Assembly (NCBI RefSeq): GCF_036195325.1
Contig: NZ_CP108101.1
Span: 5,208,001-5,272,000, forward strand
Origin: Streptomyces sp. NBC_00234
GTDB taxonomy: Bacteria; Actinomycetota; Actinomycetes; Streptomycetales; Streptomycetaceae
DNA length: 64,000 nucleotides
Reading direction: 5' to 3'
Shown here: positions 14,824 through 24,449 of the stretch, piece after piece
How positions within the stretch are numbered: the first letter of the stretch is position 1
Layout of the letters: every line of letters begins with the position of its first letter
The notes under the pieces: generated by a model
What the model saw: only the letters and a program-made list of their open reading frames with translations
What the model was told of the DNA's origin: nothing
Databases searched by the model: none
Program-made: the position numbers and the translations under genes

Positions 14824-17421
14824 GTGAGCGAGATACCTGGGACAGCGGGCGACATCGTGTGGCAGAGCAGCCCACCTGGCTCGATCTATGACTATGTCAG
14901 GATCGCCTCCTTCTCGATCGGGCCCGACGGGCTGATCGAGCAGTGGAGCCGGCGTGCCGCCGGTCTGTTCGGCATGGCCTCTCATGAGGTGGTGGGCAGG
15001 GACCCGGTCGAGGCGTTCATGCCCGCCGAACTCCGGGAGGACGGCCGCAGGACGGTCGCCGAGATCCTCGACGGCAAGGAGTGGACGGGCTTCGTCCCGT
15101 TCCGGATGCCGGGTGAGGACGGTGCGCACGGCGTCGCCGAGATCTATGTCATGCCGACCGAGACGGCGACCGGCGAACGGGCCGCGCTCTGCATCGTCGT
15201 CGATGTCCGGGCACTTCGGCTGGTCGAAACGGACCTTGCGGCATCGCAGGCGATATTCGGCCAATCTCCCTTCGGCTTCGTGCTGTTCGGTACGGATTTC
15301 ACCGTCGTACGGGCCAACCAGCGCTTCGCCACCGTCTTCGGCGGCGAGGCCGACGACCATCGCGGACGCACGGTCGACGACTATCTCGCCGGCCCGGAGG
15401 CCGACCGGCTCTCCCGCACCCTGAAGCGCGTGCTGGAGACCGGGGAATCCGTCACCGACCTCCAACTGGTGGGCAGCGCACCCGGCGCCGGGGACGGCCG
15501 GCACTGGTCGATGAACCTCTACCGCGTGCACAGCGGAGCCGGGCGGCCCGTCGGTGTCGCGGGGCTGGCCACCGACGTCACCCGCAGGCACATGGCCGCC
15601 CGTGAGGCGGCCAGCGCCCGCCGCAACCTCGCCCTGCTCAACGAGGCCGGCGCGCGCATAGGCAACTCCCTGGACCTGGAGACCACCGCCCGCGAACTCC
15701 TCGACGTGGCCGTGCCCGGCTTCTGCGACCTCGCCTCCGTCGACCTGTACCAAGGGCTCCTCACGGGGGAGGAGGCCCCGCCCGGCAGTTGGGGCTCGCG
15801 CGGCCAGGACTCCGGCGGCTCGGCCGAACTGCGCCGGGTCGCCCAGGCCAGCGCCGTCTCCGACGCGCTGTCGGCGAGCGCGCCGGAGAGCTCCGCGCCG
15901 GACGGGCACACCGGCCCGCCCGCACTCGGCTCGGTCCACCGCTATCCGTTCAACTCGCCGTGTGCCGTGGCCCTGCGCACCGGGCATGTGGAGGACGTGC
16001 CAGGCGACGACAGCAGCTTCGTCCACTCCACACTCGCCGTTCCGATGGTCGCCCACGACACGGTGGTCGGGCTCGTCCAGTTCTCCAGGACGAAGGGCAG
16101 CGAATCCTTCGGCGAGCGCGACCGGGCCCTGGCCACCGAGCTGGCCTCCCGGGCCGCCGTCTGTATCGACAACGCCCGCCTCTACCGCCGCGAGCACGAG
16201 CGCGCCCTGATCCTCCAGCGCAGCCTGCTTCCGCCGGGCGATCCCGAGGCCGCGGGCCTCGACATCGCCTGTCGCTATCTGCCGGGCAATACGGCCACCG
16301 AGGTCGGCGGCGACTGGTTCGACGTGATCGAGCTCCCCGGCCACCGCACCGCCCTCGTCGTCGGCGACGTCATGGGCCGCGGTCTGCGGGCTGCCGTCGC
16401 CATGGGGGAGCTGCGCACCGCCGTAAGGACGCTGGCTCTTCTCGATCTGGAACCCGCGGAGGTGCTGTCCGCCCTCGACGAGGTCGCCCGCGGCCTCGGC
16501 ACCCCGGGCGGCGGCGACCGGAGCGACGGCTTCGGCGGGGGTGGCGGCGCCCAGTGGCCCTCGCGGGCCGCCCACAAGTCCCGTGAGGCGGATCTCTCCG
16601 AGGTCTACCTGGCGACCTGTGTGTACGCCGTCTACGACCCGGTCACCCGACGGTGCACGTTCGCCAACGCCGGTCACCTACCTCCTGTCGTGGTCGAACC
16701 GGGCGAACCGGCCCTGCTGCTCGACGTCCCGCCGGGGATGCCGCTCGGCGTCGGCGGCGAACCCTTCGAGGAGGTCGAGGTGGAGCTCAGGGAGGGCGCC
16801 CTCCTCGCCCTCTACACCGACGGCCTCGTCGAATCCCGCGACCACCCGCTCGACGAGGGCCTGGAGGCCCTCCGCGGCGCCCTCGCCTCACCGGTCCGTC
16901 CGCTGGAGGACGTCTGTGACCATGTGCTGACGACACTGGACACCCGCCACGGCGAGGACGACATAGCGCTGCTGATGGCCCGCATCCAGGGGCTGCCGGC
17001 GGATGCGATCGGCGACTGGCGGCTGCCGCGCGAACTGCGCTCCGTCGGCCGCGCCCGCGAACTGGCCCGCACCCAGCTGCTCGCCTGGGACCTCGACGAC
17101 CTGGTGGACACCACCGAACTGCTCGTCAGCGAGCTCGTCACCAACGCACTGCGGTACGGCGAGGGCGAGATCCGGCTCCGGCTGCTGCGCGACCGTACGC
17201 TCGTGTGCGAGGTATGGGACGCGGGCCTCGTCCAGCCTCGGCGACGGCGGGCACGTGACACGGACGAGGGCGGACGCGGGCTGCAACTGGTCGGCCTGCT
17301 GAGCGCGGCGTGGGGGTCGAGGCGGACACCGCGCGGCAAGACGGTCTGGTTCGAACTGGCCCTGCCCGACGGAGCGCCCGCCGCCGAGCTCTCGGTCGAA
17401 CAACTGCTGAGCATGTACTGA
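14824..17421 (+). CDS. Multidomain SpoIIE-type PP2C phosphatase (PAS-PAS-GAF-PP2C-HATPase)
   Basis: The 865-residue cytosolic regulator has these domains in order: a PAS domain at about 20-130, a second PAS at about 135-260, GAF at about 270-455, a SpoIIE/PP2C phosphatase at about 470-715 (GGDWFDVIEL and VGDVMGRG carry the metal-binding acids), and a C-terminal HATPase at about 730-855 (ELLVSELVTNALRYG, DEGGRGLQLV). It combines a phosphatase for an anti-anti-sigma partner with an opposing kinase-like domain, under PAS/GAF sensory control. The GTG start has GGAGGGG about 8 nt upstream. The neighbouring stand-alone HATPase is a likely functional partner. The signal is unknown. Confidence 0.92.
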   Translation: MSEIPGTAGDIVWQSSPPGSIYDYVRIASFSIGPDGLIEQWSRRAAGLFGMASHEVVGRDPVEAFMPAELREDGRRTVAEILDGKEWTGFVPFRMPGEDGAHGVAEIYVMPTETATGERAALCIVVDVRALRLVETDLAASQAIFGQSPFGFVLFGTDFTVVRANQRFATVFGGEADDHRGRTVDDYLAGPEADRLSRTLKRVLETGESVTDLQLVGSAPGAGDGRHWSMNLYRVHSGAGRPVGVAGLATDVTRRHMAAREAASARRNLALLNEAGARIGNSLDLETTARELLDVAVPGFCDLASVDLYQGLLTGEEAPPGSWGSRGQDSGGSAELRRVAQASAVSDALSASAPESSAPDGHTGPPALGSVHRYPFNSPCAVALRTGHVEDVPGDDSSFVHSTLAVPMVAHDTVVGLVQFSRTKGSESFGERDRALATELASRAAVCIDNARLYRREHERALILQRSLLPPGDPEAAGLDIACRYLPGNTATEVGGDWFDVIELPGHRTALVVGDVMGRGLRAAVAMGELRTAVRTLALLDLEPAEVLSALDEVARGLGTPGGGDRSDGFGGGGGAQWPSRAAHKSREADLSEVYLATCVYAVYDPVTRRCTFANAGHLPPVVVEPGEPALLLDVPPGMPLGVGGEPFEEVEVELREGALLALYTDGLVESRDHPLDEGLEALRGALASPVRPLEDVCDHVLTTLDTRHGEDDIALLMARIQGLPADAIGDWRLPRELRSVGRARELARTQLLAWDLDDLVDTTELLVSELVTNALRYGEGEIRLRLLRDRTLVCEVWDAGLVQPRRRRARDTDEGGRGLQLVGLLSAAWGSRRTPRGKTVWFELALPDGAPAAELSVEQLLSMY

Positions 17422-17459
17422 GCACGTCCTGACCGGGCGACGGGCGACGGGCGGGGGCC

Positions 17460-17478
17460 GGGCCGGCTGAACCGGCCC
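17460..17478. terminator. Short hairpin between convergent genes
   Basis: GGGCCGG (17460-17466) pairs with CCGGCCC (17472-17478) around a 5-nt loop. It lies between the phosphatase stop (17421) and the pspA stop (17492), so it could serve both strands. Confidence 0.5.
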
Positions 17479-17491
17479 CTCAGCCCTTCGG

Positions 17492-18202
17492 TCAGGCCAC
17501 CTTCAGGGCGGCCAGGCGGGCTTCGATCTCGGCGCTGTCGCCCAGGCTGTCCAGCTGTTCGAACTGGGCGTCCAGTGACGAGGCGGCGAGCTCCTGCTTG
17601 CCCACGGCCTTGGCCTCTTCCCGCCGCACCTTGTCCTCGAAGCGGCTGAGTTCACTGGTCGGGTCGAGGACGTCGATGTTCTTCACGGCGTCCATCATCT
17701 GGTTCTGCGCCTGCGCGGACTTGGCGCGTGCCACGAGCTCGTCCCGCTTGGACTTCAGCTCCGTGAGCTTGATCTTCATCTGGTCGAGGCCGGACTTGAG
17801 CTTGTCGACCACCGCCGTCTGGGAGGCGATGGTCGGCTCGGCGGTCTTCGCCTCCTTCTCCGACTGGAGCTGGCGGCCCAGGGCGACCTTCGCGAGGTTG
17901 TCGAACTTGTCCGCCTCGGCCGCCGAGCCAGCGACGCGCAGTTCGTCGGCCTTCTTGCTGGCGGACAGGGCCTTCTGGCCCCACTCCCTGGCCGCGTCGA
18001 CATCCTCCCGGTGGTCCTGCTCCATCAGCCGGAGATTGCCGATGGTGGCGGCCACCGCCTGCTCCGCCTCCGCGATGTTGCTCGTGTAGTCGCGGATCAG
18101 CTGGTCCAGCATCTTCTGCGGGTCCTCCGCCTGATCCAGCAGGGCGTTGATGTTGGCCTTCGCCAGCTGAGTGACGCGGCCCAGGATGGTCTGCTTGGTC
18201 AT
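17492..18202 (-). CDS. pspA: PspA/IM30-family membrane stress protein
   Basis: The 236-residue protein is almost entirely predicted coiled coil. It begins MTKQTILGRVTQLAKANINALLDQAEDP, as PspA/Vipp1 proteins do, where the amphipathic N-terminal helix binds membranes. It has no signal peptide. PspA-family proteins assemble on the inner face of the membrane and support it under envelope stress. ATG 18202 has a strong AAGGAGAGG site at 6 nt. A longer open frame upstream is Gly/Ala-rich antisense of the TPM gene. The gene follows the TPM-domain gene by 79 nt on the same strand and is probably cotranscribed with it. Confidence 0.93.
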   Translation of the reverse strand: MTKQTILGRVTQLAKANINALLDQAEDPQKMLDQLIRDYTSNIAEAEQAVAATIGNLRLMEQDHREDVDAAREWGQKALSASKKADELRVAGSAAEADKFDNLAKVALGRQLQSEKEAKTAEPTIASQTAVVDKLKSGLDQMKIKLTELKSKRDELVARAKSAQAQNQMMDAVKNIDVLDPTSELSRFEDKVRREEAKAVGKQELAASSLDAQFEQLDSLGDSAEIEARLAALKVA

Positions 18203-18281
18203 GGCACCTCTCCTTGGATGAAGAACGAAGAACGAGACGGAGCAAGAAGAACGACGAGCGGCGCACGGCTCTCCGCGGCGG

Positions 18282-20405
18282 TCAGAAGCGTCCGCCGCCG
18301 CCCCTCCGGCCCCGGGTGCCCCCGCCGCCGAAGCTGCCGGGACCGCCACCGAACCCGCCGCCACCGGAACCCCCGAACCCCCCTCCGAAGCCCCCGCCCC
18401 GGCTCCGGCCACCCCCGCCGCCGAAGAGTCCGCCGAGGATGATTCCGCCCAGCACCGCCCCGCTCATCCCGCCGCCACCTCCTTGTACACCGCCCGGTCC
18501 GTTCTGGTTCCCGAAGCTCCGTACGTCCTGTTCGGCGAGGCTCTGGGCCTGGCCGGCCAGCGCGTCCGCCTGCTGCGCCTCGGCGAGTGCTCCCTGCGGA
18601 TCGTCCGCCCCCGCCAGTTCCCCGGCCCGCTCCCACCGCCGTTGGGCCTCGGCCAGCCGGGTGCGGGCCTGGCTGCCCACGGCCCCCCGGTGCGTGGTGA
18701 CGTAGTCGGCCGCGGCGCCGATCGTCGCCCGTGCGGTGAGCATCGCCTGATCGAGGAGCGAGCGGGCCCGGAGCGTTCCCTGCTCCTGTTCACGCGCCCC
18801 CGCCAGTGCCTCGTCCAGCGCGGTGTCGGCCTCCTCGACCCTGCGCAGCGCGTCGATGGGGTCGTACGGACCGGCCGCCACCTCCGCGCGTACGTCGTCG
18901 AGCACCGCCTCGGCGCGGGCGATCCGGCCGCGCAGATCGGCGGTCGACACCCCCTCGGACGTGCCTTCGAGGAGCCCACCCGCGTCCGCGAGATCCGTTT
19001 CGGTCTCGGTGAGCGAGGCCGGCAGTCTGCCCGCGGCCTCGGCGAGCTCCTGGGCGCGCCGGTCCACGGCGTCGACGAGCGTGGCCGCCTGCCCGACGGC
19101 GCCCTCGGCCGCCCGTACGTACACCGCGGCCTTGGAGTTGTCCCCGCCGTCCACGGCCTGGCGGGCCTCGTTGAGGCTGGAGGTCGCGAAGAGGAGCCGG
19201 TCCTTGGCCTGTTCGATACCGGTCGCGACGGGTGCGGCGGCCGATTCCGCGTACCGGCTGCGCATGCCCGTGAGGGTGGCCTCTGCCGTGGAGATCCGTC
19301 CCGCGAGCTCGCGGAAGGCGGCCTCGGCGGTGGCCAGGGCCTGCGGTGCGGTGCGTTCGAGGGCCCGAAGCCGGTCGAAGTCCTCCGACACGGTGTCCAG
19401 GCGTTCGTTGGCGTCCGCGCAGCGGCTGATGATCTCGTCGAGCATCCGGCGACGGGCCGCGTCGTCCTCGGGGAACGCGTCGTCGAGCTGCTGGCGCAGG
19501 CGGAACGCGGCCGTCAGCTCCGTCTTGGCGTGGGTGACGGCCTCCGTGAAGGGGACGGCGGCCTCCTCCCCGAACTGAGCCGTGGCAAAGCCGAGTTCCT
19601 CCTCGCTCGTGAGCACCGCGTCATCGGTGTCCACCAGCACTTCCTTGGCCCGCGCGTCGAGCTCCGGCAGCGGGGTCGGCGGCTCGGCCCCGCCTGCCGC
19701 TGCCGGGCCCCAGCCGGTCGCGCCGGGGGTGGTGCGGGTCGAAGCGCGCCGCTTGCGGCGGGTGTACGCGTACACGGCGACCGCCCCCGCCCCGCCGACG
19801 AGCGCCACCGGCAGGATCAGGTCCCCGGCGCCGCTGCCGTCGGAACTGCCCGTTCCGGGATCGGCGGCACCGGGAGTGATGGTGGGGGTGGGCACGGGCT
19901 GTCCGGCCAGCACCGCGGAGTAGCCGTTGGCGGCTCCGATGGCGGCGCCCGCCCAGTCGTTCGCCGCGAGGGCGGGTTCGATGGCGGTGTTCGCCACGTC
20001 CCGCAGCTGTTCGTCGGTGAGCCGCGAACCCGCGTCGACCGAATAGGCGTACTGCCGGTCGTGCGTGGCCACGGCCAGCAGCACGTCCTCCTGCCCGAGG
20101 CCGTTGCGGTTGGCCGTCTCGTCGGCCCAGGTCTGCGCGGACCGGCCGGAGAAGTCGCGTACGTACACGACGAAGAGCTGGACGCGGCGTTCCTCGAAGA
20201 GCGCGTCGAGCGCGGCCTCCACCGCCTCGTCGCGGTCCCCGACCGCCCCCACCTTGTCGGTGATCTGGCTGTCGCGGGAAAGGGTGACGGGGTCGTCGGC
20301 ACCTGCGGTCGGCGCGGGGGGCAGGAGCAGCCAGCCCACCGCGATCAGCGCGGTGAGGAGGGCTCTGCCGGATCCGGACATCCGGGTACGACTCGCAGGC
20401 GGCAT
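18282..20405 (-). CDS. TPM-domain membrane protein with long coiled-coil region and Gly-rich tail
   Basis: The protein of about 707 residues has an N-terminal signal/anchor segment (about 10-35), then a TPM fold (about 40-175) with DETANRNGLGQEDVLLAVA and YAYSVDAGSRL. A Pro/Gly linker and a second membrane helix (about 195-220, before a basic RRKRRAS stop) follow. The rest is a long Ala/Glu/Arg-rich helical region of about 400 residues. The last 65 residues are almost only Gly, Ser, Phe and Arg (GGGFGGS-type repeats). TPM proteins are found in plant photosystem repair and bacterial envelope proteins; no enzymatic role is proven here. The start is uncertain because no ribosome binding site is seen at ATG 20405. 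It is upstream of and probably cotranscribed with pspA, suggesting an envelope-stress unit. Confidence 0.82.
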   Translation of the reverse strand: MPPASRTRMSGSGRALLTALIAVGWLLLPPAPTAGADDPVTLSRDSQITDKVGAVGDRDEAVEAALDALFEERRVQLFVVYVRDFSGRSAQTWADETANRNGLGQEDVLLAVATHDRQYAYSVDAGSRLTDEQLRDVANTAIEPALAANDWAGAAIGAANGYSAVLAGQPVPTPTITPGAADPGTGSSDGSGAGDLILPVALVGGAGAVAVYAYTRRKRRASTRTTPGATGWGPAAAGGAEPPTPLPELDARAKEVLVDTDDAVLTSEEELGFATAQFGEEAAVPFTEAVTHAKTELTAAFRLRQQLDDAFPEDDAARRRMLDEIISRCADANERLDTVSEDFDRLRALERTAPQALATAEAAFRELAGRISTAEATLTGMRSRYAESAAAPVATGIEQAKDRLLFATSSLNEARQAVDGGDNSKAAVYVRAAEGAVGQAATLVDAVDRRAQELAEAAGRLPASLTETETDLADAGGLLEGTSEGVSTADLRGRIARAEAVLDDVRAEVAAGPYDPIDALRRVEEADTALDEALAGAREQEQGTLRARSLLDQAMLTARATIGAAADYVTTHRGAVGSQARTRLAEAQRRWERAGELAGADDPQGALAEAQQADALAGQAQSLAEQDVRSFGNQNGPGGVQGGGGGMSGAVLGGIILGGLFGGGGGRSRGGGFGGGFGGSGGGGFGGGPGSFGGGGTRGRRGGGGRF

Positions 20406-20537
20406 CACATTTGGGAGGCTATGTCCGGGCTTCTGCCTCCGCGACCCGGAGACGCCCGGCAGGATCCCCGGACCTCCGCGGTGGGCCTTCGGCGGTGAGG
20501 GCGGGACCTGCCCGCCCCCCACCGCCGCCGACGCCGG

Positions 20538-22010
20538 TCAGATACTGAAGCGCTCCTTGGCGAGCAGTGGACGCACCCGGGTGCGGAAGCCGCCGGTCCG
20601 GAACGGCCGCTGGAGCAGGCCCGGCCGGAGGGCCTGAGCCAGCGCGGCCGTGATCATGCCCTGGTCCAGAGCGAGCATGAAGTCGCTGACCCGGCCGGTG
20701 CCGACGTTGACGGAGTCCCGGAAGCCGAGCCCCTCGTGGTAGGCGCCGAAGTCGCGGTCGAGCGCGCGCAGGTTGGCCACGGCCTCCTGCGGGGCGTACG
20801 GCAGCGCCAGGAACGAGGCGTGGGGCGTGACCACACCGTTGGTGAAAGCGGACGGGGGCGGCAGCGGCGCCCCGTCCGTGGTGTAGGTGCGGTCGGTGTT
20901 GGAGGCGTAGCCGTCGACCTGCATGCCCAGCGCGTCGACGCCGTACTCCTGGTATCCGCCCTCGGGAACGTCGGCGGGGGAGAAGCCCCAGTACCCGTAC
21001 CACGCCTCCTCCGTCCCGTGCTCGATCTGGCTGCGCACGTAGCGCTGGTGGGTGCGGCCCCAGGAGCCCGGCGACCACTCCGGTTCCGGCACGAACAGCG
21101 GCACCATCAGCGCCTCGAACATCGAACCGCCCCAGGTGGGGACGATCTTCCTGCCGCGGTGAGTGTAGTGACCCTGCCAGACCCGGATGCCGTCCATGGC
21201 GACGTAACTGCCCTGCGGCGACTGCTCCTGTCCGTGCTCGGGGAGCATCGTGCGCAGCATGTGCCAGTAGTGGTCGGAGGGCAGCGAGCCGTCCGCGATG
21301 CCGAGGTAACTGGCCATGCGCGGCTCGGTGTTCAGCGCGCCGTAGTGGTGGCCGGTGGGCTCTTCGGTGTCGGTCCAGAAACCGCCGCGCAGCTGGCCGG
21401 GGCCGGCGACCGGATCGGCCGGGTCGTAGGGCGTGTAGTAGTACGACCAGTCGGCCGTGGCCAGGATGCGCTCGATCCGAGGACGCAGCGAGGGCTCGGC
21501 GTCGGCCGCGATCCGCAGGCCCGTGACGAGCCACGCGTTGTCGACGGAGGAGAGGAACGGGCGGACGGGGTCGCCGGTGCCCGGCCACTCGGTCAGGACC
21601 GAGCCGTCGTGGGCGTCGTACCAGTTGAGCCAGAAGCCGTGATGGCGCTCCAGCTTCTCGACGGCGGACACGGTGCGCGTCAGCTTGCGGCGCATCGCCG
21701 ACTCGCTGATCACGCCGAGCCCGGCGGCGGCGACGGTCGACCAGAGTCCGCAGCCGATGTTGGTGGGCGAGGTCTGGCGCGACTGGACGGGGGCGCCCGG
21801 GCCGCTGACATCGATCTTGTCCGTGGCGAGACCGAACTCGGTCGTCATCGCCTCGATCGAGCGGTACGTATCGCGGAACCAATGCAGCAGCTGCGGTGTA
21901 TCAAGGGCATGAACAGGATGAGCGGCGCTCGCGGAAGGCGCGGACACGGCTCCGAGGGACAGGGCGGCAGCCCCGGTTCCCGCGGCGGTGAGAAACGTGC
22001 GACGGTCCAT
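20538..22010 (-). CDS. Tat-secreted glycoamylase-like (GH144-type) glucan hydrolase
   Basis: The 490-residue protein starts with a twin-arginine signal (DRRTFLTAAG, then a hydrophobic run ending PSASAA), so it is probably exported folded. The rest resembles the glycoamylase-like (alpha/alpha)6 family that includes GH144 endo-beta-1,2-glucanases. Supporting stretches are WGGSMFEALM, YGYWGFSPA, YQEYGVDALG and VTPHASFLALPYAP. ATG 22010 has AGAGG at 6 nt. A start at 22034 would spoil the signal peptide. The gene is the distal member of a same-strand sugar cluster (ABC importer, GH1), but a hairpin at 22180-22221 separates it. Activity on beta-1,2-glucan is a hypothesis. Other glucans are possible. 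Confidence 0.75.
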   Translation of the reverse strand: MDRRTFLTAAGTGAAALSLGAVSAPSASAAHPVHALDTPQLLHWFRDTYRSIEAMTTEFGLATDKIDVSGPGAPVQSRQTSPTNIGCGLWSTVAAAGLGVISESAMRRKLTRTVSAVEKLERHHGFWLNWYDAHDGSVLTEWPGTGDPVRPFLSSVDNAWLVTGLRIAADAEPSLRPRIERILATADWSYYYTPYDPADPVAGPGQLRGGFWTDTEEPTGHHYGALNTEPRMASYLGIADGSLPSDHYWHMLRTMLPEHGQEQSPQGSYVAMDGIRVWQGHYTHRGRKIVPTWGGSMFEALMVPLFVPEPEWSPGSWGRTHQRYVRSQIEHGTEEAWYGYWGFSPADVPEGGYQEYGVDALGMQVDGYASNTDRTYTTDGAPLPPPSAFTNGVVTPHASFLALPYAPQEAVANLRALDRDFGAYHEGLGFRDSVNVGTGRVSDFMLALDQGMITAALAQALRPGLLQRPFRTGGFRTRVRPLLAKERFSI

Positions 22011-22179
22011 CAGAACCTCTCGAAGAAGAGCCACCGCGGAGGGGCGGTGGGCAGAATTCGTTCGTTGGCCTTGAAGGCGCGGAGCGCCGTTGTACGTTCG
22101 CGTTCTGCCCTGGGGCAGTGGTCCGGGCCGGCCCGTCTGCTGATCCCGTGCGCTCTCGGACGCAGGCCCGGACGGTGCG

Positions 22180-22221
22180 GTGCGGGAGCCGGCGGTCGTC
22201 AGGTTCCGACGGCTCCCGCAC
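22180..22221 (-). terminator. Hairpin terminator after the GH1 gene
   Basis: GTGCGGGAGCCG (22180-22191) and CGGCTCCCGCAC (22210-22221) form a perfect 12-bp stem with an 18-nt loop. It is between the GH1 stop and the glycoamylase-like start and probably ends the ABC-GH1 transcript. The 22011-22262 interval otherwise holds no gene. Confidence 0.65.
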
Positions 22222-22262
22222 GCGAGGGAGCCGTCAGGTGGCTCCCGGTCCAGTGGCCGGCG

Positions 22263-23465
22263 TCAGCCGGCGAGGCGCGGCAGTTCCCGGGTGCGGCCGA
22301 GAGAGCCGAGCCACACGGCCGAAGGCCGGGCGGTGCGCTCGAAGGTTTCGAGGTCGACGGCGATCAGGCCGAAGGTCGGCTTGAAGGAGCCCCACTCGTA
22401 GTTGTCCAGCGCGCTCCACGCCAGGTAGCCCTGGATGTTGAGCCCGTCCTCCAGCGCGGAGGCGACCTCGTTGAGCGCACCGGCGTAGTAGTCGACGCGA
22501 CGGGTGTCGTCGGAGGTGGCGATGCCGTTCTCCGTGACGATCAGCGGCATGTCGCTGCCGATGACCTCGGCGGTGTGGCGCAGGGCGTAGCCGACGGCGG
22601 AGGGGTAGTACTCCCACTGCGTCAGGGTGCGCTCGACGTCGTCGGACGCGGGGATCGGGCCCTCGGGGCCGATCTTGGTCCGGGTGTAGGACTGCACACC
22701 GATCCAGTCGTCGCCGCGCGCCGCCTCGATGAAGACGTCCTCGCGCGGGTGACGGTAGGCCGCGGTGACGTCCTCCGCGCCGGGGAGGGCCTGGTAGACC
22801 TGGTTGGCGATGGTCCAGCCGACCTGGATGCCCGCGTCGATCGCCCTGACCTCCTTCACGGCCGCGTGGTGGGCGGCGATGACGGCCTCGGTGGTCTCGT
22901 CGTCCGGCGTCGGAAGCCCGGCCGGGGGGAAGCCGATGTCGCCGCGCTTGGCCTGACCGGCCATGACCGCGATCATGTTGGGCTCGTTGATGGTGCAGAC
23001 GTGGCTGACGCCCTCGGAGATCACCGGTGCGCAGGCCGCCACGTACCGGGCGAACAGCTCGGTGGCGCCTTCGGCGGTCCAGCCGCCACGCGCCTCGAAC
23101 CACTGCGGCACGGTGAAGTGGTGCAGGGTGACCATCGGCCGCAGGCCGCGCTCGATGGCGCCCTCGACCATGCGGCGGTAGTGGGCGAGTTCGGCCCGGG
23201 AGAAGCGGCCCTCGGCCGGCTCGATGCGGGCCCACTCGATGGAGAACCGGTAGTCGGTGAAGCCCAGTCCGGCCAGCGTGTCCATGTCCTCGCGCCAGCG
23301 GTGGTAGCTGTCGCAGGCGTCCAGGCTGGGCTCCTGGATGTGGGTGCCGGTGGAGTGTTCCTTGACCCACCAGTCGCTGTTGGTGTTGTTGCCCTCGATC
23401 TGGTGGGCGGCCGTGGAGGCCCCCCACAGGAAGCCTTCGGGGAACGGGACCGGGGTGTGCGTCAT
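22263..23465 (-). CDS. GH1 beta-glucosidase
   Basis: The 400-residue protein has no signal peptide. It starts with the GH1 motif FPEGFLWGASTAAHQIEG, has the acid/base Glu in CTINEPN and the nucleophile Glu in IVTENGIA, and WGSFKPTFGL near the end. Retaining beta-glucosidases of this family cleave short beta-linked oligosaccharides in the cytosol. It is 90 nt downstream of the second sugar permease and on the same strand, so it probably degrades the imported oligosaccharide. Its length is shorter than many GH1 enzymes (about 450) but all key motifs are present. Beta-1,2- versus beta-1,4-specificity cannot be read from sequence. Confidence 0.92.
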   Translation of the reverse strand: MTHTPVPFPEGFLWGASTAAHQIEGNNTNSDWWVKEHSTGTHIQEPSLDACDSYHRWREDMDTLAGLGFTDYRFSIEWARIEPAEGRFSRAELAHYRRMVEGAIERGLRPMVTLHHFTVPQWFEARGGWTAEGATELFARYVAACAPVISEGVSHVCTINEPNMIAVMAGQAKRGDIGFPPAGLPTPDDETTEAVIAAHHAAVKEVRAIDAGIQVGWTIANQVYQALPGAEDVTAAYRHPREDVFIEAARGDDWIGVQSYTRTKIGPEGPIPASDDVERTLTQWEYYPSAVGYALRHTAEVIGSDMPLIVTENGIATSDDTRRVDYYAGALNEVASALEDGLNIQGYLAWSALDNYEWGSFKPTFGLIAVDLETFERTARPSAVWLGSLGRTRELPRLAG

Positions 23466-23555
23466 CGCGGAATGTCTTTCTGGTGCGTGAAGGGGTGTGA
23501 CCGCCGGTGGTGCGGGGTGCGGTCTCGTACGTGTTCGGGGGGCCGCCGGGGCGGG

Positions 23556-24449
23556 TTACTTCATGCCCGCCGTGGCGATGCCCTGGGTGAAGTGCCGCTG
23601 CAGTGCGATGAACAGGACCAGCACCGGCAGCACGACCAGGAAGGCTCCGGCCATCAGCATGCCGTTGGAGCCACCGGCCTTGTTGGGGTCCGTGGCGAAC
23701 GTCGCGAGCGCCACCGGGAGCGTGTATTTGTCCGGGTCGTTGGTCGCGATGAGCGGCCAGACGAAGTTGTTCCAGGAACCGAGGAAGGTGAAGATCGACA
23801 GCGTCGCCAGGGCGGGCTTCACCAGCGGCATCACGATCCGCCAGAAGATGTACCACTCGCCGGCGCCGTCCATCCGGGCCGCTTCCAGCAGTTCGTCCGG
23901 GATCGACTGCATGAACTGCCGCATCAGGAAGACCCCGAAGGCGCCTGCGGCGAAGGGCAGCACCAGACCGGCGTACGAGTCGATCAGCTGGAGCTTGCTC
24001 ATCAGCACGAAGAGCGGGAGCAGCATCAGGTTGCCGGGGACCATCAGGGCCCCGAGCACCAGACCGAAGATCTTGTTCCGGCCGACGAAGTTCAGCTTGG
24101 CCAGTGCGTAGCCGAGCATCGAGCAGAAGACCAGGTTCGAGACGGTGACCAGCACCGCCACGATCACCGAGTTCATGAAGTACAGCGGCAGGTCCAGCTT
24201 GTCGAGCAGCTGCCGGAAGTTCTCCAGCGTCCACTCGGTAGGAATCCACACCGGCGGGCTGGCCGACAGCTCGCTCGTCGTCTTGAAGGCGGAGAGAGCC
24301 ATCCAGAGGAACGGCGCCGACATGACCAGCAGGCCGAGCGACAGCAGGACATAGACGAGCGGACGCTTCAGGTTCCGGGTCCGGCGTCCGCCCTCGGGCG
24401 TCTTCGCCGGCGCCTTCCGCACGGCACCGGGTGCATTGCTGGCGCTCAT
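23556..24449 (-). CDS. Sugar ABC transporter permease (MalG/CUT1 type)
   Basis: The 297-residue integral membrane protein has six predicted helices. The EAA loop is LLEAARMDGAGEWYIFWRIVMPL, where the subunit contacts the ATPase. The N-terminal 30 residues are soluble and basic. It pairs with the upstream permease: its ATG overlaps that stop by 4 nt (ATGA), so they are translationally coupled. No ATPase gene lies in this cluster. As with other Streptomyces CUT1 importers, a shared MsiK-type ATPase encoded elsewhere probably powers it. The substrate is inferred to be an oligosaccharide released by extracellular glycosidases. Confidence 0.92.
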   Translation of the reverse strand: MSASNAPGAVRKAPAKTPEGGRRTRNLKRPLVYVLLSLGLLVMSAPFLWMALSAFKTTSELSASPPVWIPTEWTLENFRQLLDKLDLPLYFMNSVIVAVLVTVSNLVFCSMLGYALAKLNFVGRNKIFGLVLGALMVPGNLMLLPLFVLMSKLQLIDSYAGLVLPFAAGAFGVFLMRQFMQSIPDELLEAARMDGAGEWYIFWRIVMPLVKPALATLSIFTFLGSWNNFVWPLIATNDPDKYTLPVALATFATDPNKAGGSNGMLMAGAFLVVLPVLVLFIALQRHFTQGIATAGMK

